Shown piece after piece: positions 32,824 to 42,674 of a DNA stretch of 64,000 bases (its first letter is position 1; each line of letters starts with the position of its first letter). The notes beneath the pieces are model-generated. The model saw nothing but the letters and a program-made list of their open reading frames with translations, had not been told where the DNA came from and searched no databases. A program made the translations under genes and the position numbers. The DNA lies in the NCBI GenBank assembly GCA_045631205.1, contig JAZQUI010000026.1, positions 1-64,000 on the forward strand, given 5' to 3'. Source of the DNA: HGM04593 sp045631205 (GTDB taxonomy: Bacteria > Bacteroidota > Bacteroidia > Bacteroidales > Bacteroidaceae).

Positions 32824-34152
32824 CTATTTTTCCAGTACCTCGGCCACGGTCAGCGCCTGTTTGTCTTCGGTAAAACCACCCAATCGCACACGCACCAGAT
32901 TATTAACATAAGCTGGGTTACTCTCCATCTCCACTCTTATGTAATTGTTTGTGAAACCACCCATAGGCATTCCTGCACGCGGTTTTTCAAAAAGTACCAC
33001 AGCCTCGTGTCCAATATAGCGTTCATAGAAAGCAATGCGTTTCTCTTCGGAAAGCTCTATAAGCCTGCGGCTACGGCAGTGTTTGTCGGCAGGCGACACA
33101 GCGCCACCAATCTTCAAAGCCTGCGTACCTGGACGTTCCGAATAACTGAAAACGTGAAGTTGTGAAATATCCAAACCTTTGATAAACTCATAAGCCTTCT
33201 CAAAAAGCTCCTCACTCTCGCCACGCGTGCCCACAATAACATCAACACCAATGAAGGCGTCGGGCAGCACACGGCGCACTGTCGCAATCTTTTCAGCAAA
33301 AAAAGCTGTGTCGTAACGGCGATGCATAAGTTTAAGAACTTCGTCGCTACCCGCTTGAAGAGGTATATGCAGATGAGGCATAAAACTACGCGACTGCGCC
33401 ATATATTCTATAATCTCATCGGTGATGAGATTGGGCTCTATTGAAGAGATTCTGTAACGCTCCACCCCCTCAACACCATCGAGTGCCTTAACCAATGAAA
33501 GAAAACTCTCGCCTGTGGATTTGCCAAAATCGCCAATATTCACACCGGTGATAACTATCTCCTTACCGCCCTCGGTTGCCGCTTTACGAGCCTGCTCCAC
33601 AAGTTCCTGCACCTGCGGGTTACGGCTGCGACCTCGGGCAAACGGAATTGTACAATAGGTACAAAAATAGTCACACCCATCCTGCACTTTAAGGAAATAG
33701 CGTGTACGGTCGCCACGCGAGCACGAGTGAACGAAATTGCGAACATCCTTTGATGGTTGCGCATACCACTCACCACCCTCGGAACGTTTCTCCAGGTTAC
33801 CAAGATATTCGAGCACACTGCCCTTCTTATCGATACCAAGTACCACATCTACCCCCAACTCCTTCGATAGCTTTTCGGGAGATAGCTGTGCGTAGCATCC
33901 TGTCACCACCATATAAGCTCCGGGGTGTTGACGCACAAGTTTATGTATGGCCTGACGGCATTTCTTTTCGGCCTCCTGTGTCACAGCACAACTGTTTACA
34001 ATACAAATATCAGCCTTTTCACCTCTGCGCGCAGTACGTATGCCAGCCTCTTGCAGAGTGCGCTCAATGGTTGCTGTTTCCGAAAAATTCAACTTGCAAC
34101 CCAGCGTATAATAAACCGCCGTCTTATCCTTAAAAACAGTCTTATCTATCAT
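32824..34152 (-). CDS. mtaB: tRNA t6A37 methylthiotransferase MtaB
   Basis: A 442-residue radical-SAM enzyme that adds a methylthio group to t6A at position 37 of tRNAs. The UPF0004 N domain carries the first cluster Cys residues (YTLGCKLNFSE, NSCAVT, VTGCYAQ), the radical-SAM motif is CDYFCTYC, and a C-terminal TRAM domain ends the protein. TLGCKLN is the MtaB variant of the MiaB TxGCxxN block. ATG 34152 was chosen because the longer frame starts at TTG. First of mtaB-GT2-RsmI-like. The t6A pathway gene tsaC is at 46314. Confidence 0.93.
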   Translation of the reverse strand: MIDKTVFKDKTAVYYTLGCKLNFSETATIERTLQEAGIRTARRGEKADICIVNSCAVTQEAEKKCRQAIHKLVRQHPGAYMVVTGCYAQLSPEKLSKELGVDVVLGIDKKGSVLEYLGNLEKRSEGGEWYAQPSKDVRNFVHSCSRGDRTRYFLKVQDGCDYFCTYCTIPFARGRSRNPQVQELVEQARKAATEGGKEIVITGVNIGDFGKSTGESFLSLVKALDGVEGVERYRISSIEPNLITDEIIEYMAQSRSFMPHLHIPLQAGSDEVLKLMHRRYDTAFFAEKIATVRRVLPDAFIGVDVIVGTRGESEELFEKAYEFIKGLDISQLHVFSYSERPGTQALKIGGAVSPADKHCRSRRLIELSEEKRIAFYERYIGHEAVVLFEKPRAGMPMGGFTNNYIRVEMESNPAYVNNLVRVRLGGFTEDKQALTVAEVLEK

Positions 34153-34257
34153 CTTTATCTTAAACTGCAAAGAGTCCCCGCAGCCTTATAACTTAATGAA
34201 CCAAAAAACGGAAAGTTAAATTCCACTGCGAAGATACAAAATAAGTGGAGAGTAAAA

Positions 34258-34290
34258 TATAAACGGGCCGACTATTTTAAGCCGGCCCGC
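34258..34290 (-). terminator. Terminator after the beta-galactosidase gene
   Basis: A 7-bp GC stem (CGGGCCG with CGGCCCG, 34264-34289) with an 11-nt loop, followed on the minus strand by TTTATATTTT. It begins 25 nt beyond the stop. Confidence 0.8.
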
Positions 34291-34314
34291 AAACAAAAAC
34301 ATATATTCTATGCC

Positions 34315-37300
34315 TTACTCTGCAACATTACCCAAAATAATAGCAACTGCAAGTGTTACATCAGCAACATCAACAATGCCATCGGCATTGATATCACCGG
34401 CACTTGTAGCAGATTCAGGAGTAAGTATCATTGACACAAGAAGTGTTACATCGGCAACATCAACAACACCATCGGCATTAACGTCGCCAGCAATTGACTC
34501 TTCGGGCTTTTGCGTTACAGGAGTGAAACGCAATTTGTAACTATAAGAAGCACCCGAAGGTATTTGATACTCACTCAATGTACCAACATTCTGGCCACAG
34601 CTACCATTACCTATACCACGTTGGGCTGCATCGAAATGCGCGTGTACATTTCCACCTGTGGAAAGATCCCATACGTGGGTTGCATTTTTAAGTTCAACAT
34701 CGGTATAGTGCAGCAAAGAGAATGCCACATCGCCCTCGCTCTCAACCTTAACACCCAAACCGGTTTCTGTATCGGTGAGCAGCACCTCACGCATATTCTC
34801 ACGGTTACCCATAGACTGAGGTTTGGGATAAGCCTCAAACATTTCGCTTACCGTTGTATAATATCTGGCGAGGAAAGAGCCGGTCTTGCGATCACAGTAA
34901 TTCTCCCACGGACCACGTGCATAATACTCTACCTTTTCAAAATTAGCAGGGAAAGCCATCTTCATACCCACACGACGCAAGTTTGTGGTTTTGGTTGTAT
35001 AGTCGGCCTCAAAATCAAATACACCCGAAGGATAAATTGTATAAGTAAACACATATGAACAGTTTGTACCATTTGCAGTTACAGTAGCAACAACATTACC
35101 GGTGGTTTCATCCTGCTTCACTGTTATATTCTTGCTGCTGATACCATTACCCGAGCCGTAGTTATTCAGTGTTTCTGTGGGGCCGTCGTTTTCAACCCAA
35201 CGGTAGTTTGCATAATCGGGGCCCTCAACAATAAGCGACTGGTCACCCACCTTCCAAGAGTAGAGGTTACCGGTGCTGCCGAATACTATTCTTATATTAT
35301 CGTTTCCAATCTGCCACTGTCCCGATACATTTGTAACGGTTAATGTATCATCTGTGGGTTCAACCGCTGCAAGCCCACTACGCTCAACAATAACAAATTG
35401 CTCGGTAGCTATTGAGTAGCCGGCATCAGCCCAAGGAGTACTCTCTTTGAGACAGACATTAAGAGTTATAAGATACTCGGTTGCTTCTTCCGCTTTGAAA
35501 TCGTAGGGAAGAGAAACGCTCACAGTTGCACCCGGCTTGGCGGAAGGCAATGCAACTGTACCTTTGGACAATTCACGACCATTGGCCAGTATTGTATATG
35601 TGAGACCGAAAGCTGAGAGGTCTATAAAATCGTAGTCATTCTTTATCAGCACGCTCTTTGTTGCACTGTCAAAAGAGGTTATTTTAATATACTGGTAAAC
35701 TTTCTTCACCTCGGTAAGTTCGGGGCTCCAAGCACGCTCAGCAGTTACAAGACCATTGTTTACAAAGTTACCCTGGTGAGGACCGGGATAATCGTAACCT
35801 GTACGATACTTGTTGTAACCATTAACAGTAAGAGTACCTTTCTTAATATCATCGGCATCGTAAATCGACTGGTCCACCAAGTCCCAAATGCAACCACCTA
35901 TACCATATTTGCTATTCTCTATAATATCCCAATACTCCTGGAGGTTACCGACAGCATTACCCATAGCATGAGCATACTCACACATAAAATAGGGCTGCCC
36001 CCAATAATTCTCATTCGCATCGCTCTGAACACGGCTTAGGCTGGGATACATTACCGAAAAGAGGTCTGTTGAAGTTGTTCCCGCACGGGTTGCACCCTCG
36101 TAGTGAATTATACGGTTATCTATCGCACGAACAGCATTATATGTGTGAGTAAAGTTTGTTCCACCATTACTTTCATTTCCTAGCGACCATGAGAACACCG
36201 AGGGGAAGTTACGGTCGCGATAAACCATACGCACGGTACGGTCAATATACTGTTCCTTCCAGCTCTCCTGAAATGTTATACCACCACTGCCGCTATTTTC
36301 CCAGTTGAAATGGCACTCGACATCGGCCTCATCCATACAGTAAAGACCATAATAGTCGAACATTGAGTACATTTTCGCCTGGCGGGGATAGTGACTGTTA
36401 CGAACTGTATTCATATTAGCCTGCTTCATCATCTTCACATCGGCAAGCATTGTGGCAACATCTACGGTACGGCCGGTAATGGGATGTGTATCCTGCAGGT
36501 TAGCACCTTTGAAGAGAACGCGCTCGCCATTTATATATACACGACCATTGCTTATCTCAATGTGGCGGAAACCATATTTTGTAGAGAAGACAAACTCCTC
36601 GGCACCGGCCGCATTTTTCTGCACCACCTCCACTGTGTAGAGATTAGGAGTTTCGGCAGTCCAGGGCAACAGACCCGACAAGCCTGAAAAATCAACCATC
36701 ACATTCTTCTCCTTCTCGCCTTCAGCAAAACTGAACAAGGCCGAACGGGTTGCTATAACAGTTCCATCGGGAGAGAGAAGAGAAACATCGACACTCTTTT
36801 CACCGGCCTCGCGTTTACCGTTATTCATCCACAACTGCACATTCATACTACCCGATGCATAGTTGTCGGCGGGAGAAAGAGTGCTTGTTATATAGTGGTC
36901 GCGCACGTGAGTGTGAGGTGCAGCAAAAAGATACACATCGCGGTGTATTCCACTCATATGCCACATATCCTGTCCTTCAAGGTAAGAACCATCGCTCCAG
37001 CGCAACACCTGCACCGACACATTATTCTCGCCTTCGCGTAAGCAAGCGGTTACGTCAAATTCCGCATCGTTGTTGGCACCCTGGGTATAACCCACATATT
37101 TACCGTTCATCCACACGAAAGCCGCGCTGTAAATTCCATCGAAATGGAGATAAACACGCTTGTCACCCCAGTTTTCGGGGAGTGTGAAGCTACGACGATA
37201 CGAAGCCACAGAGTTCAGCAACCCACTTTTCATAGTAATGTAAGGAGGATTGTTCTGGAATGGGTAGTTTACATTTATGTAATAAGGATCGCCGTAGCCT

Positions 37301-38556
37301 TCCATTTCAAGACACGAAGGAACTTTAATATCGTTCCAAGAGGAGACATCGGCCTCATCGCCCCAGAATGTATCCTTGCCGGGGCGTTGGTCGGGCGAAG
37401 TTACCCAATTGAGTTTCCAGATTCCGTTAAGAGAGAGGTAATCGGCACCCTGCGGTTCAAGCCACGGATAATTGTATTTATTATCGGCTCTCATACTTGC
37501 AGCCGATGAATAGGGCATATATGTAGCGTGTCCGGGCTCTTTGTTTTGCTCAAAGATTGTTTCATTCTCCCATACATTGCCAAGCGGAACAATATCGGCA
37601 TCAACTGTTGAAAGACGGAAATAAGAACCGGCCACTGTAGGAGAGGTGGTCATAACAAGACCGTTGCCAGATGCTTCGAGATAATATCTCACATTTTTAT
37701 ACACAGCCGACAATTGGTAAACACTGGGCTCATTACCGGCTGCAATGAAATAGATTTGCTGGTTGGTGTTGGTATAATTAGGATCCCAGAAAAGAGGAAC
37801 ACGAGTACCAGCCAATGCAACATCGAGTGCCTTGCCGTGAGCCGGAGAATATATCTGGAAATACTCCACACCCGAAGAGTTGCGACGCAATTGCCATACA
37901 AAAGAATCGCTATTCTCCTCGTTATATTCATCGAGATACATAACTGCGTTATTGCTACCGTTTCCACGACTGTTCAGTGAAAGACCGCTTGCAACATTTG
38001 TTATGTTATAATACCCTCCTGCGAGAGGAAGAACCATCTGCACCTGCTTGCCGAGATTGACAAGACGGAAAAGGCTTGCATCGTCGGAACTCTCCTTTAC
38101 CAAAGAGAGTGAACCATTATTTGACGCAGTAACAGCAAATGCCTTGTCGCTGTTATTCAGCAACTGCACTATTCCTTGTGCCTCATCAACTACTTTTACG
38201 TAAAACAACTGGTTTCCCGAAGCAGTAGCCTCCCACTGTAGCAACACACCGGGTTTTGCCGAATTGAGTGCCATATCGGCTGCTTGCGCATAAGTCGCAT
38301 TGTATATGAGATAAACAGGTTCGTCATTGCTTACCGATATAAACGACCACTCCTGTCCCTGGGATGTTTCATCAACATCCCCAAGTGTAAGGTATGTACC
38401 GTGCACACCATTATCACCGTTGGTCACAGCTTTGTCATAAGCCACATTTACAAGACGGTAGGTATTACCGCTCGTGGGCAATGCCATTGCAACCAAAGGC
38501 AACGACACGAAAAACAGAATAAAAAGAGACCTTAAAAGGCTTGTCACTTGTTTCAT
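34315..38556 (-). CDS. Secreted GH2 beta-galactosidase with N-terminal lectin-like and C-terminal dockerin-like repeats
   Basis: A 1413-residue modular enzyme. A signal peptide (1-25) is followed by two beta-trefoil, ricin-like segments (about 27-175 and 178-320), the GH2 sugar-binding domain (about 370-545), the immunoglobulin-like domain, and the TIM barrel with acid/base Glu795 (SLGNESNGG) and nucleophile Glu860 (FMCEYAHAMGN). NTVRNSHYP at about 716-724 is also typical. The LacZ small-chain domain runs about 1080-1340. Two dockerin-like calcium repeats end the protein (DVNADGVVDVADVT at 1358-1371 and DINADGIVDVADVT at 1388-1401). It should release terminal beta-galactose outside the cytoplasm. 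It is a single gene with its own promoter, not in a SusCD locus. Confidence 0.9.
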   Translation of the reverse strand: MKQVTSLLRSLFILFFVSLPLVAMALPTSGNTYRLVNVAYDKAVTNGDNGVHGTYLTLGDVDETSQGQEWSFISVSNDEPVYLIYNATYAQAADMALNSAKPGVLLQWEATASGNQLFYVKVVDEAQGIVQLLNNSDKAFAVTASNNGSLSLVKESSDDASLFRLVNLGKQVQMVLPLAGGYYNITNVASGLSLNSRGNGSNNAVMYLDEYNEENSDSFVWQLRRNSSGVEYFQIYSPAHGKALDVALAGTRVPLFWDPNYTNTNQQIYFIAAGNEPSVYQLSAVYKNVRYYLEASGNGLVMTTSPTVAGSYFRLSTVDADIVPLGNVWENETIFEQNKEPGHATYMPYSSAASMRADNKYNYPWLEPQGADYLSLNGIWKLNWVTSPDQRPGKDTFWGDEADVSSWNDIKVPSCLEMEGYGDPYYINVNYPFQNNPPYITMKSGLLNSVASYRRSFTLPENWGDKRVYLHFDGIYSAAFVWMNGKYVGYTQGANNDAEFDVTACLREGENNVSVQVLRWSDGSYLEGQDMWHMSGIHRDVYLFAAPHTHVRDHYITSTLSPADNYASGSMNVQLWMNNGKREAGEKSVDVSLLSPDGTVIATRSALFSFAEGEKEKNVMVDFSGLSGLLPWTAETPNLYTVEVVQKNAAGAEEFVFSTKYGFRHIEISNGRVYINGERVLFKGANLQDTHPITGRTVDVATMLADVKMMKQANMNTVRNSHYPRQAKMYSMFDYYGLYCMDEADVECHFNWENSGSGGITFQESWKEQYIDRTVRMVYRDRNFPSVFSWSLGNESNGGTNFTHTYNAVRAIDNRIIHYEGATRAGTTSTDLFSVMYPSLSRVQSDANENYWGQPYFMCEYAHAMGNAVGNLQEYWDIIENSKYGIGGCIWDLVDQSIYDADDIKKGTLTVNGYNKYRTGYDYPGPHQGNFVNNGLVTAERAWSPELTEVKKVYQYIKITSFDSATKSVLIKNDYDFIDLSAFGLTYTILANGRELSKGTVALPSAKPGATVSVSLPYDFKAEEATEYLITLNVCLKESTPWADAGYSIATEQFVIVERSGLAAVEPTDDTLTVTNVSGQWQIGNDNIRIVFGSTGNLYSWKVGDQSLIVEGPDYANYRWVENDGPTETLNNYGSGNGISSKNITVKQDETTGNVVATVTANGTNCSYVFTYTIYPSGVFDFEADYTTKTTNLRRVGMKMAFPANFEKVEYYARGPWENYCDRKTGSFLARYYTTVSEMFEAYPKPQSMGNRENMREVLLTDTETGLGVKVESEGDVAFSLLHYTDVELKNATHVWDLSTGGNVHAHFDAAQRGIGNGSCGQNVGTLSEYQIPSGASYSYKLRFTPVTQKPEESIAGDVNADGVVDVADVTLLVSMILTPESATSAGDINADGIVDVADVTLAVAIILGNVAE

Positions 38557-38591
38557 ATAATTAAAGTTAAATTACATATTACCAAATATTG

Positions 38592-38622
38592 CAAAGTTAA
38601 CCGAATTTATCAAAAACCACAA
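38592..38622 (-). promoter_or_regulatory. Promoter of the beta-galactosidase gene
   Basis: On the minus strand TTGT (38619-38622), a 19-nt spacer, then TAACTTTG (38592-38599), an exact -7 match. The leader is about 30 nt. Confidence 0.55.
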
Positions 38623-38690
38623 AAAATAAACATACTATTTGACTTGCAGCGGAAAATTGCGACAAGAACAGTACAATCACAACCAGCGAT

Positions 38691-38722
38691 ATTGCAAAAG
38701 CGGATATTTATACCTATCTTTG
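38691..38722 (+). promoter_or_regulatory. Promoter of the DPP5-like gene
   Basis: ATTG at 38691-38694, a 20-nt spacer, and TATCTTTG at 38715-38722. The -7 is exact and the -33 has one mismatch. Confidence 0.7.
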
Positions 38723-38787
38723 CAAGAATTGAGCCGCAAACTCATTTTTATGCAAATAAAATACACAAACCAAAGAATTAGTACAAA

Positions 38788-40914
38788 ATGAAAAGAAGCA
38801 CATTAATTATGGCAGCGATAGCAATGACAGGTACAATGCTTAATAGTTGCGACACTCCTCAAAAAGAGGAGCCGGCAGCAATAATAGAAAAATCTGAAAT
38901 AAAAATAGCCGACGGGAAAATGACTCCCGAAGCACTTTGGGCAATGGGACGCGTAAGCAATCCCGCAGTATCTCCCAACGGCGAAAAAATACTTTATGGA
39001 ATAAGCTATTACAGCGTGGAGCACAACAAGAGCCGCCACACCATAAACATTATGAACGCCGATGGCAGCGAAAAGAAAAACCTCACAACAACCGCAAGCA
39101 GCGAAACAAGTGCAACGTGGATAAAGAATGGCGAAAAGATAGCTTTCCTCTCGAGCGAAAGCGGTAGCAGCCAAGTGTGGGAAATGAACCCCGACGGTAG
39201 CGAGCGCAAGCAATTGACCAACGACAAAAGCGACATCGAAGGTTTCCTCTTCTCACCCGATGAAAAACAGGTTATACTTGTAAAGCGCATAAAGATAAAA
39301 GATACAACAGCCGACATTTATCCCGACCTTCCCAAGGCACAAGGTTTTGTTGTAAACGACCTTATGTACAAACACTGGGACGAGTGGCTCACCGATGCCC
39401 CCCACCCTTTCCTTGCAAGCTTTGACGGCAGCACCATCGACGAAGGCAAAGACCTCCTCGAAGGAACCACATACGACTGCCCCAACCGCCCCTTCGGTGG
39501 CACAGAGCAACTCGCCTGGAGCACCGACTCAAAGAAAATAGCATACAGTTGCATAAAAAAGACCGGAATTGAATACACATTGAGTACCGACACCGACATC
39601 TACCTCTACGACACAGAAAGCGGAACAACAGAAAACCTCTGCAAAATGAGCGAGGCCACTGCAAATTATGGCTACGACACCGCTCCCGCCTTCTCGCCCG
39701 ACGGTACACACCTCGCTTGGCTCAGCATGAAACGCGACGGATACGAAAGCGACCGTAACCGCCTTTGCGTAATGAACCTTGCCACCGGTGAACAGACATA
39801 CCTTACCGACGGTAAAAACCCCGCAACAATACTCTTCGACAGCAATGTTGACAGTTACAGCTGGGCTCCCGACAGCAAAAGCCTTTATTTCACCGGTACC
39901 TGGCACGGCACTACACAGGTGTACAACATCAACCTCGACTGCAACCTTAAAAAGTTGACTGACGGCGACTACGACTACACATCGGCCATTCCTTTCGGGG
40001 GCAACAGCATTCTCGCAACACGCCAATCGACCAAAGTGCCCACCGACATCTACGCAATAGACGGTGATGGCAACATCACACAGTTGACCAACGAGAACGA
40101 GCACATTCTCTCACAACTTGACGACATCACAGTTGAAGCACGTTGGTGCAAGACCTTCGACGGCAAAGACCTTCACTCTTGGGTGGTATTCCCTCCCAAC
40201 TTCGACAAGACCAAGAAATACCCCACTCTGCTCTTCTGCAACGGTGGCCCTCAATCGCCTGTAAGCCAATTCTGGAGCTACCGCTGGAACTTCCGCATAA
40301 TGGCAGCACAAGGTTATATTGTGGTTGCTACCAACCGTCGCGGACTCCCCGGCTTCGGTTCGGAATGGAACGAGCAAATCAGCGGCGACTACGGTGGTGC
40401 CTGCATGAAGGACCTATTCGCAGCCATCGACGACATTGCAAAAGAGCCTTATGTTGATAGCGAGCGCCTCGGATGCATTGGAGCAAGCTTCGGCGGCTAC
40501 ACTGCAATGTGGATGATGGGACACCACAACAAACGTTTCAAAGCTTTCATTGCCCACGATGGTTTCTTCAATATGGAACAACAATACTTCGAGACCGAAG
40601 AGAGCTGGTTCACAAATTGGGACTTGGGTGGCGCACCCTACGAAAAGAGCGCGCAAGTAAAGAAATCATTTGCAAACTCGCCCCACAAATTTGTAGACAA
40701 ATGGGATACTCCCATTCTGCTCATACACGGTGACCGCGACTACCGCATACTCTCGTCACAATCAATGGCAGCCTTCAACGCCGCTAAGCTCAAAGGTATT
40801 CCCGCACAGTTATTGCTCTTCCCCGACGAGAACCACTGGGTTCTTAAACCCCAGAACGGTATCCTGTGGCAACGCACCTTCTTTGCATGGCTCGACAAAT
40901 GGTTGAAAAAATAA
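38788..40914 (+). CDS. S9-family peptidase, DPP5-like lipoprotein
   Basis: A 708-residue serine peptidase predicted to release dipeptides from oligopeptides in the periplasm. The signal peptide ends in a lipobox-like MLNSC (Cys21). The N-terminal beta-propeller contains WD40-like units (NPAVSPNGEKILY, FSPDEKQV, APAFSPDGTHLAWLS). The C-terminal alpha/beta hydrolase has the nucleophile Ser in GASFGGYTA, Asp in HGDRDYR and His in DENHWV. The segment IYPDLPKAQGFVVNDLMYKHWDEW is characteristic of bacterial DPP5 as I recall it. It is followed 28 nt later by a transporter gene in the same orientation. Confidence 0.88.
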   Translation: MKRSTLIMAAIAMTGTMLNSCDTPQKEEPAAIIEKSEIKIADGKMTPEALWAMGRVSNPAVSPNGEKILYGISYYSVEHNKSRHTINIMNADGSEKKNLTTTASSETSATWIKNGEKIAFLSSESGSSQVWEMNPDGSERKQLTNDKSDIEGFLFSPDEKQVILVKRIKIKDTTADIYPDLPKAQGFVVNDLMYKHWDEWLTDAPHPFLASFDGSTIDEGKDLLEGTTYDCPNRPFGGTEQLAWSTDSKKIAYSCIKKTGIEYTLSTDTDIYLYDTESGTTENLCKMSEATANYGYDTAPAFSPDGTHLAWLSMKRDGYESDRNRLCVMNLATGEQTYLTDGKNPATILFDSNVDSYSWAPDSKSLYFTGTWHGTTQVYNINLDCNLKKLTDGDYDYTSAIPFGGNSILATRQSTKVPTDIYAIDGDGNITQLTNENEHILSQLDDITVEARWCKTFDGKDLHSWVVFPPNFDKTKKYPTLLFCNGGPQSPVSQFWSYRWNFRIMAAQGYIVVATNRRGLPGFGSEWNEQISGDYGGACMKDLFAAIDDIAKEPYVDSERLGCIGASFGGYTAMWMMGHHNKRFKAFIAHDGFFNMEQQYFETEESWFTNWDLGGAPYEKSAQVKKSFANSPHKFVDKWDTPILLIHGDRDYRILSSQSMAAFNAAKLKGIPAQLLLFPDENHWVLKPQNGILWQRTFFAWLDKWLKK

Positions 40915-40942
40915 TTGAAACACAAATAAAAACAGACACAAA

Positions 40943-42319
40943 ATGACAGTAACACAAAAAATTCAGACAAAACTGAACGACTCGGCTACAGCACGCTGGG
41001 GTGCAATGTTCATTGTATCGTTCACCATGATGTGCGGTTATTTCATAACCGATGTTATGGCACCTCTCGAGGACATCCTCACCAAGTCAACAGCCGAAGG
41101 CGGCTTCGGATGGACAAGTGACCAATATGGTTTCTTCTCAGGAGCATATGGTTTCATCAACGTATTTTTGTTGATGCTTTTCTTCGGTGGTATCATTCTC
41201 GACAAATGCGGCATACGTTTCACCGGTATCGCCAGCAGCGCATTGATGCTTGCCGGCGCTCTTATCAAATGGTATGCCATTGACAACAATTTCGGCGATG
41301 CAGTAATCTTCGGTTACCCTGCACAGGTTGCCATTGCTGCATTTGGTTTTGCAGTGTTCGGCCTTGGTGCTGAAATCACCGGTATCACAGTTACAAAAGT
41401 AATCGCAAAATGGTTTGACGGACACGAGCTTGCACTTGCTATGGGTTTGCAGGTTGCTATGGCACGTATCGGTACAGCTGCAGCGCTTGCTTGCAGCCTT
41501 CCTTTGGCAAACGCAGTGGGCAAACCTTCGGCACCGGTTCTCTTGGGCGCAGCACTGTTGTGCATCGGTTTTCTTGCATACCTTGTATATTGTGTTATGG
41601 ACCGCAAACTCGACAACTCGTTGGCTGCTACAACCAGCAACGAGCCCGACGAGAGTTTCCACTTTGCCGACCTCAAAGTTATCTTCACAAACACTGGTTT
41701 CTGGCTCATCACAATACTCTGCGTACTCTTCTATTCAGGCGTATTCCCCTTCCTTAAATTTGCCACTAAACTTATGATTTACAAGTACGAGGTTGACCCT
41801 GAAATTGCAGGACTTATACCCGCGATGTTGCCATTCGGTACCATTCTGCTCACCCCCATCTTTGGCCGAATCTACGACCGCGTAGGAAAAGGAGCCACCC
41901 TTATGATTATCGGTTCGGCAATGCTTACACTTGTACACATACTCTTCACTCTCCCCATACTGGAAGAGGGATGGTTTGCAATAATCATTATGATTATTCT
42001 TGGTATAGCATTCTCGCTCGTTCCCTCTGCCATGTGGCCTTCAGTACCTAAAATCATTCCTATGAAACAACTCGGTTCGGCATATGCCATAATATTCTAC
42101 ATACAGAACATAGGCCTCTCTATGGTACCCATTCTCATCGGTTCTGTTATTCAGAAATACTCTACCGTTATAGCTGCCGATGGCACCATCACATACGACT
42201 ACACTATACCTATGAGTATATTTGCAATATTTGGTTTTGTAGCAATAGCCATTGCTCTGCTTCTCAAGAAAGCCGATGCAAAATTCGGTTACAATCTCGA
42301 AAAGAAAAATATGCAATAA
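40943..42319 (+). CDS. MFS transporter, MFSD1-like
   Basis: A 458-residue protein with about 12 predicted helices of the major facilitator superfamily. The helix 4-5 region (FGLGAEITGITVTKVIAKWFDGHELALAMGLQVAMARIG) strongly resembles eukaryotic MFSD1, with WF-x-G-x-EL and GLQ-x-x-MARIG. MFSD1 is known as a lysosomal dipeptide transporter. The gene follows a dipeptidyl-peptidase gene with only 28 nt between, so uptake of the released dipeptides is a reasonable inference. A strong terminator at 42338-42374 ends the pair. Confidence 0.85.
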   Translation: MTVTQKIQTKLNDSATARWGAMFIVSFTMMCGYFITDVMAPLEDILTKSTAEGGFGWTSDQYGFFSGAYGFINVFLLMLFFGGIILDKCGIRFTGIASSALMLAGALIKWYAIDNNFGDAVIFGYPAQVAIAAFGFAVFGLGAEITGITVTKVIAKWFDGHELALAMGLQVAMARIGTAAALACSLPLANAVGKPSAPVLLGAALLCIGFLAYLVYCVMDRKLDNSLAATTSNEPDESFHFADLKVIFTNTGFWLITILCVLFYSGVFPFLKFATKLMIYKYEVDPEIAGLIPAMLPFGTILLTPIFGRIYDRVGKGATLMIIGSAMLTLVHILFTLPILEEGWFAIIIMIILGIAFSLVPSAMWPSVPKIIPMKQLGSAYAIIFYIQNIGLSMVPILIGSVIQKYSTVIAADGTITYDYTIPMSIFAIFGFVAIAIALLLKKADAKFGYNLEKKNMQ

Positions 42320-42337
42320 AAAGATACTACATATTTA

Positions 42338-42374
42338 AAACAACAAATGCTCCCTTGGGGAGCATTTGTTGTTT
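42338..42374 (+). terminator. Terminator after the MFS gene
   Basis: A perfect stem of about 17 bp: AAACAACAAATGCTCCC pairs with the arm ending at 42374, with a loop of only 3 nt. It starts 19 nt beyond the stop. Confidence 0.9.
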
Positions 42375-42420
42375 ATAGGCATCACTGTTGAACTTTAAAA
42401 ACAAGGAAACCGGCTAATTT

Positions 42421-42446
42421 AAAAAAAGCCGCCCCTCACAGGGCGG
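42421..42446 (-). terminator. Terminator after the 59-codon gene
   Basis: On the minus strand CCGCCC and GGGCGG pair around a 6-nt loop and are followed by seven T. It lies 10 nt beyond the stop at 42456. Confidence 0.8.
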
Positions 42447-42455
42447 TCACCAAAG

Positions 42456-42635
42456 TTAGTTTAAGACAAATTCGTGTACAATACCATTGCCACACTGCTG
42501 TACCCTGAAGTTATGCGCAAAATTTTTGATAAAGGCCAAAGAGACCTCGCAAGGCTTGGGCATTTTGTCGGTGTGCAAAGCTTTTGCAATGATTGAATTC
42601 TGCAAATCAAGATTCGGAGTAGATTTTTTATTCAT
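42456..42635 (-). CDS. Small protein of unknown function (59 residues)
   Basis: I do not recognise this gene. The product starts MNKKSTPNLDLQNSIIAKAL and continues with an amphipathic, helical-looking segment (CEVSLAFIKNFAHNF) and a hydrophobic end. It contains two Cys (about 30 and 48) but no signal peptide or membrane helix. Support for a real gene: it lies between two minus-strand terminators (42675-42715 and 42421-42446), and a terminator follows its stop by 10 nt. It is downstream of an ECF sigma gene and may share its transcript by readthrough. ATG 42635 was preferred over an upstream TTG. Confidence 0.6.
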   Translation of the reverse strand: MNKKSTPNLDLQNSIIAKALHTDKMPKPCEVSLAFIKNFAHNFRVQQCGNGIVHEFVLN

Positions 42636-42674
42636 AGGCAATTTCTGTTTTCTATATATAAAACGGATTAAGTA

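Noticed and set aside
32149..33165. A 338-codon plus-strand frame
   Set aside because: Antisense to the glycosyltransferase and mtaB genes, both of which have clear motifs. No domain is visible.
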